Source: Candidatus Electronema nielsenii
GTDB taxonomy: Bacteria; Desulfobacterota; Desulfobulbia; Desulfobulbales; Desulfobulbaceae
DNA: 5,805 nt
Direction: 5' to 3'
Assembly (NCBI GenBank): GCA_026122915.1
Contig: JAGIXO010000101.1
Span: 1-5,805 of the forward strand
Shown: in pieces, positions 4,678 through 5,805 of the stretch
How the letters are laid out: every line of letters starts with the position of its first letter
Numbering within the stretch: the first letter of the stretch is position 1
Notes under the pieces: generated by a model
Told to the model about the DNA's origin: nothing
The model's database searches: none
Seen by the model: only the letters and a program-made list of their open reading frames with translations
Position numbers and translations under genes: made by a program

Positions 4678-5805
4678 ATGAACGTGAACAAAATCGTGCT
4701 CGCCTATTCAGGCGGCTTGGACACCTCGGTTATTCTCAAATGGCTGGCAGAAGAGTACGGCTGCCCGATCATCGCCTATTCAGCGGACGTGGGCCAGCAG
4801 GAGGACTGGGACGCGGTGCGGAAAAAGGGCATGGCCACCGGCGCGGAGAAGGTGATCGTCTCCGACCTGCGCGAGGAGTTTGCCCGCGACTACATCTTTC
4901 CGGCTTTCCGCGCTAATGCCATTTATGAAGGCTCGTATCTGCTTGGCACCTCACTCGCCCGCCCGCTGATCGCCAAGGAGCAGGTAAGGATTGCCCAGCA
5001 GGAAGGCGCGGATGCGGTCAGTCACGGCGCGACCGGCAAGGGCAACGATCAGGTGCGCTTTGAGCTGACCTATCTGGCCCTCAATCCCAAGCTGAAGATC
5101 ATTGCCCCGTGGCGGATTTGGACGCTGAACTCGCGCACCAAGCTGATGGAGTTCGCCGAAACACACGGCATTCCGGTGCCGACCACCAAGAAAAGCCCGT
5201 ACAGCTCGGACGAGAACCTGCTGCACATCAGCTTTGAAGGCGGCATTCTCGAAGATCCGTGGAACGAGCCGGAAGAGTCCATGTTCAAGCTCTCGGTCTC
5301 GCCGGAAAACGCGCCTGACCGCCCGACCTATATCGAGCTGGACTTCGAGCAGGGCAATCCGGTGTCCATTGACGGCGAGCGGCTTTCTCCGGCAGCATTG
5401 CTGGCCAAGCTCAACAAGCTCGGCGGCGAGAACGGCATAGGCCGTCTTGACATGGTGGAAAACCGTTTTGTCGGCATCAAGTCTCGCGGCGTGTATGAGA
5501 CCCCAGGCGGCACCATCTTGCGGGCCGCGCACCGCGATTTGGAAACCATCACCCTTGACCGCGAAGTGCTGCGCCTGCGTGACAGCCTTGTGCCGGAATA
5601 CTCCAAGCTGATCTACAACGGCTTCTGGTTCTCTCCGGAGATGAAGCTGCTGCAAGGCGTGATGGATGAAAGCCAAGCCACAGTCAACGGCACGGTGCGG
5701 CTGAAGCTCTACAAGGGCAACTGCATTCCGGTCGGGCGCAAGTCCGTTAACTCGCTGTATTCGGAAGCCCACGCCACCTTTGAGGCGGATCAGGTCTACA
5801 ATCAG
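4678..5805 (+). CDS. argG: Argininosuccinate synthase (EC 6.3.4.5), C-terminus cut by the window edge
   Basis: The frame is open from the ATG at 4678 to the window edge, giving 376 residues of a protein normally about 400 long. The enzyme condenses citrulline and aspartate with ATP to form argininosuccinate, AMP and pyrophosphate, using the product of ArgF. Visible motifs: the N-type ATP-pyrophosphatase loop AYSGGLDTS at residues 9-17, GSYLLGTSLARP at 85-96, and the substrate segment SHGATGKGNDQVRFE at 115-129. Downstream are APWR, KKSPYSSDENLLHISFEGG, ENRFVGIKSRGVYETPGG and the C-terminal GRKSVNSLYSE. The start matches the family (M-x-KIVLAYSGGLDTS) within a few residues. No good Shine-Dalgarno precedes it. 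No frameshift is visible. argH would be the expected next gene but is outside the window. Confidence 0.97.
   Translation, partial: MNVNKIVLAYSGGLDTSVILKWLAEEYGCPIIAYSADVGQQEDWDAVRKKGMATGAEKVIVSDLREEFARDYIFPAFRANAIYEGSYLLGTSLARPLIAKEQVRIAQQEGADAVSHGATGKGNDQVRFELTYLALNPKLKIIAPWRIWTLNSRTKLMEFAETHGIPVPTTKKSPYSSDENLLHISFEGGILEDPWNEPEESMFKLSVSPENAPDRPTYIELDFEQGNPVSIDGERLSPAALLAKLNKLGGENGIGRLDMVENRFVGIKSRGVYETPGGTILRAAHRDLETITLDREVLRLRDSLVPEYSKLIYNGFWFSPEMKLLQGVMDESQATVNGTVRLKLYKGNCIPVGRKSVNSLYSEAHATFEADQVYNQ

Noticed and set aside
4951..5772. Long open frame of 273 codons on the - strand
   Set aside because: It is antisense to argG, which shows every family motif. The open frame comes from the GC-biased codon use of argG, and its translation resembles no protein.
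1..5805. DGR template repeat, reverse transcriptase or Avd within the window
   Set aside because: Apart from the caspase 3' end itself, no stretch resembles the variable region, and no reverse-transcriptase motif (such as a YxDD box in a suitable frame) was seen. If a DGR exists it lies elsewhere.
1..5805. tRNA genes, rRNA or CRISPR arrays
   Set aside because: No cloverleaf sequence with T-loop signature, no rRNA-like stretch and no regularly spaced direct repeats were found by reading.

Overview
The window carries two arginine-biosynthesis genes on the + strand, argF (ornithine carbamoyltransferase, complete) and argG (argininosuccinate synthase, running off the right edge). Between them, on the - strand, lies a two-gene module: a small membrane protein resembling EACC1 (effector-associated constant component 1) and a caspase-like peptidase with a transmembrane segment and a C-terminal Lcl/DUF1566 C-type-lectin-fold domain. 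Left of argF is insertion-sequence debris. The base composition is moderate (roughly half GC by eye). The ArgF/ArgG sequences, the conflict-type caspase with a lectin-fold tail and the IS load would fit a sulfur-cycle proteobacterial relative, for example Desulfobulbaceae including cable bacteria, or a large sulfur oxidiser. That placement is an inference from resemblance only.

Layout. 1-53: start of an IS5-family-like transposase on the - strand, truncated by the window edge, whose element probably ends near 108. 109-853: decayed IS982-family transposase on the - strand, with an in-frame stop, one clear frameshift, a probable second frameshift, and disruption by the IS5-like element. 854-1097: non-coding, with a perfect 14-bp palindrome and GC-rich hairpins before argF. 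1098-2018: argF. 2019-2159: convergent intergenic region with a strong 15-bp-stem hairpin. 2160-3953 (-): caspase, membrane helix, proline-rich linker and Lcl domain. 3964-3991: a perfect palindromic hairpin spanning the stop codon of the next gene. 3988-4362 (-): the EACC1-like gene. 4363-4677: divergent intergenic region with promoter candidates for both directions. 4678-5805: argG, about 94% of the usual length.

The most interesting part is the 2160-4362 module. The EACC1-like and caspase genes form one transcription unit behind a good ribosome binding site and a plausible promoter. The caspase has the His/Cys dyad motifs (SGHG, DCCYSG) and an EF-hand-type calcium loop. Charge distribution around its single membrane helix suggests a cytoplasmic caspase with the lectin-fold domain outside the inner membrane. 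The last 40 residues look like the variable region of a diversity-generating retroelement (DGR) target. Aromatic and small polar residues alternate there, and ten consecutive codons end in C, as expected if adenines of AAC codons in a template repeat had been mutated. The sequence then ends in a constant AVRLVRGGQ tail. No reverse transcriptase or template repeat is in the window, so a DGR acting in trans from elsewhere in the genome is predicted. The working model is a receptor-like, possibly hypermutated sensor coupled to a cell-death-type protease, lying between two housekeeping arginine genes.
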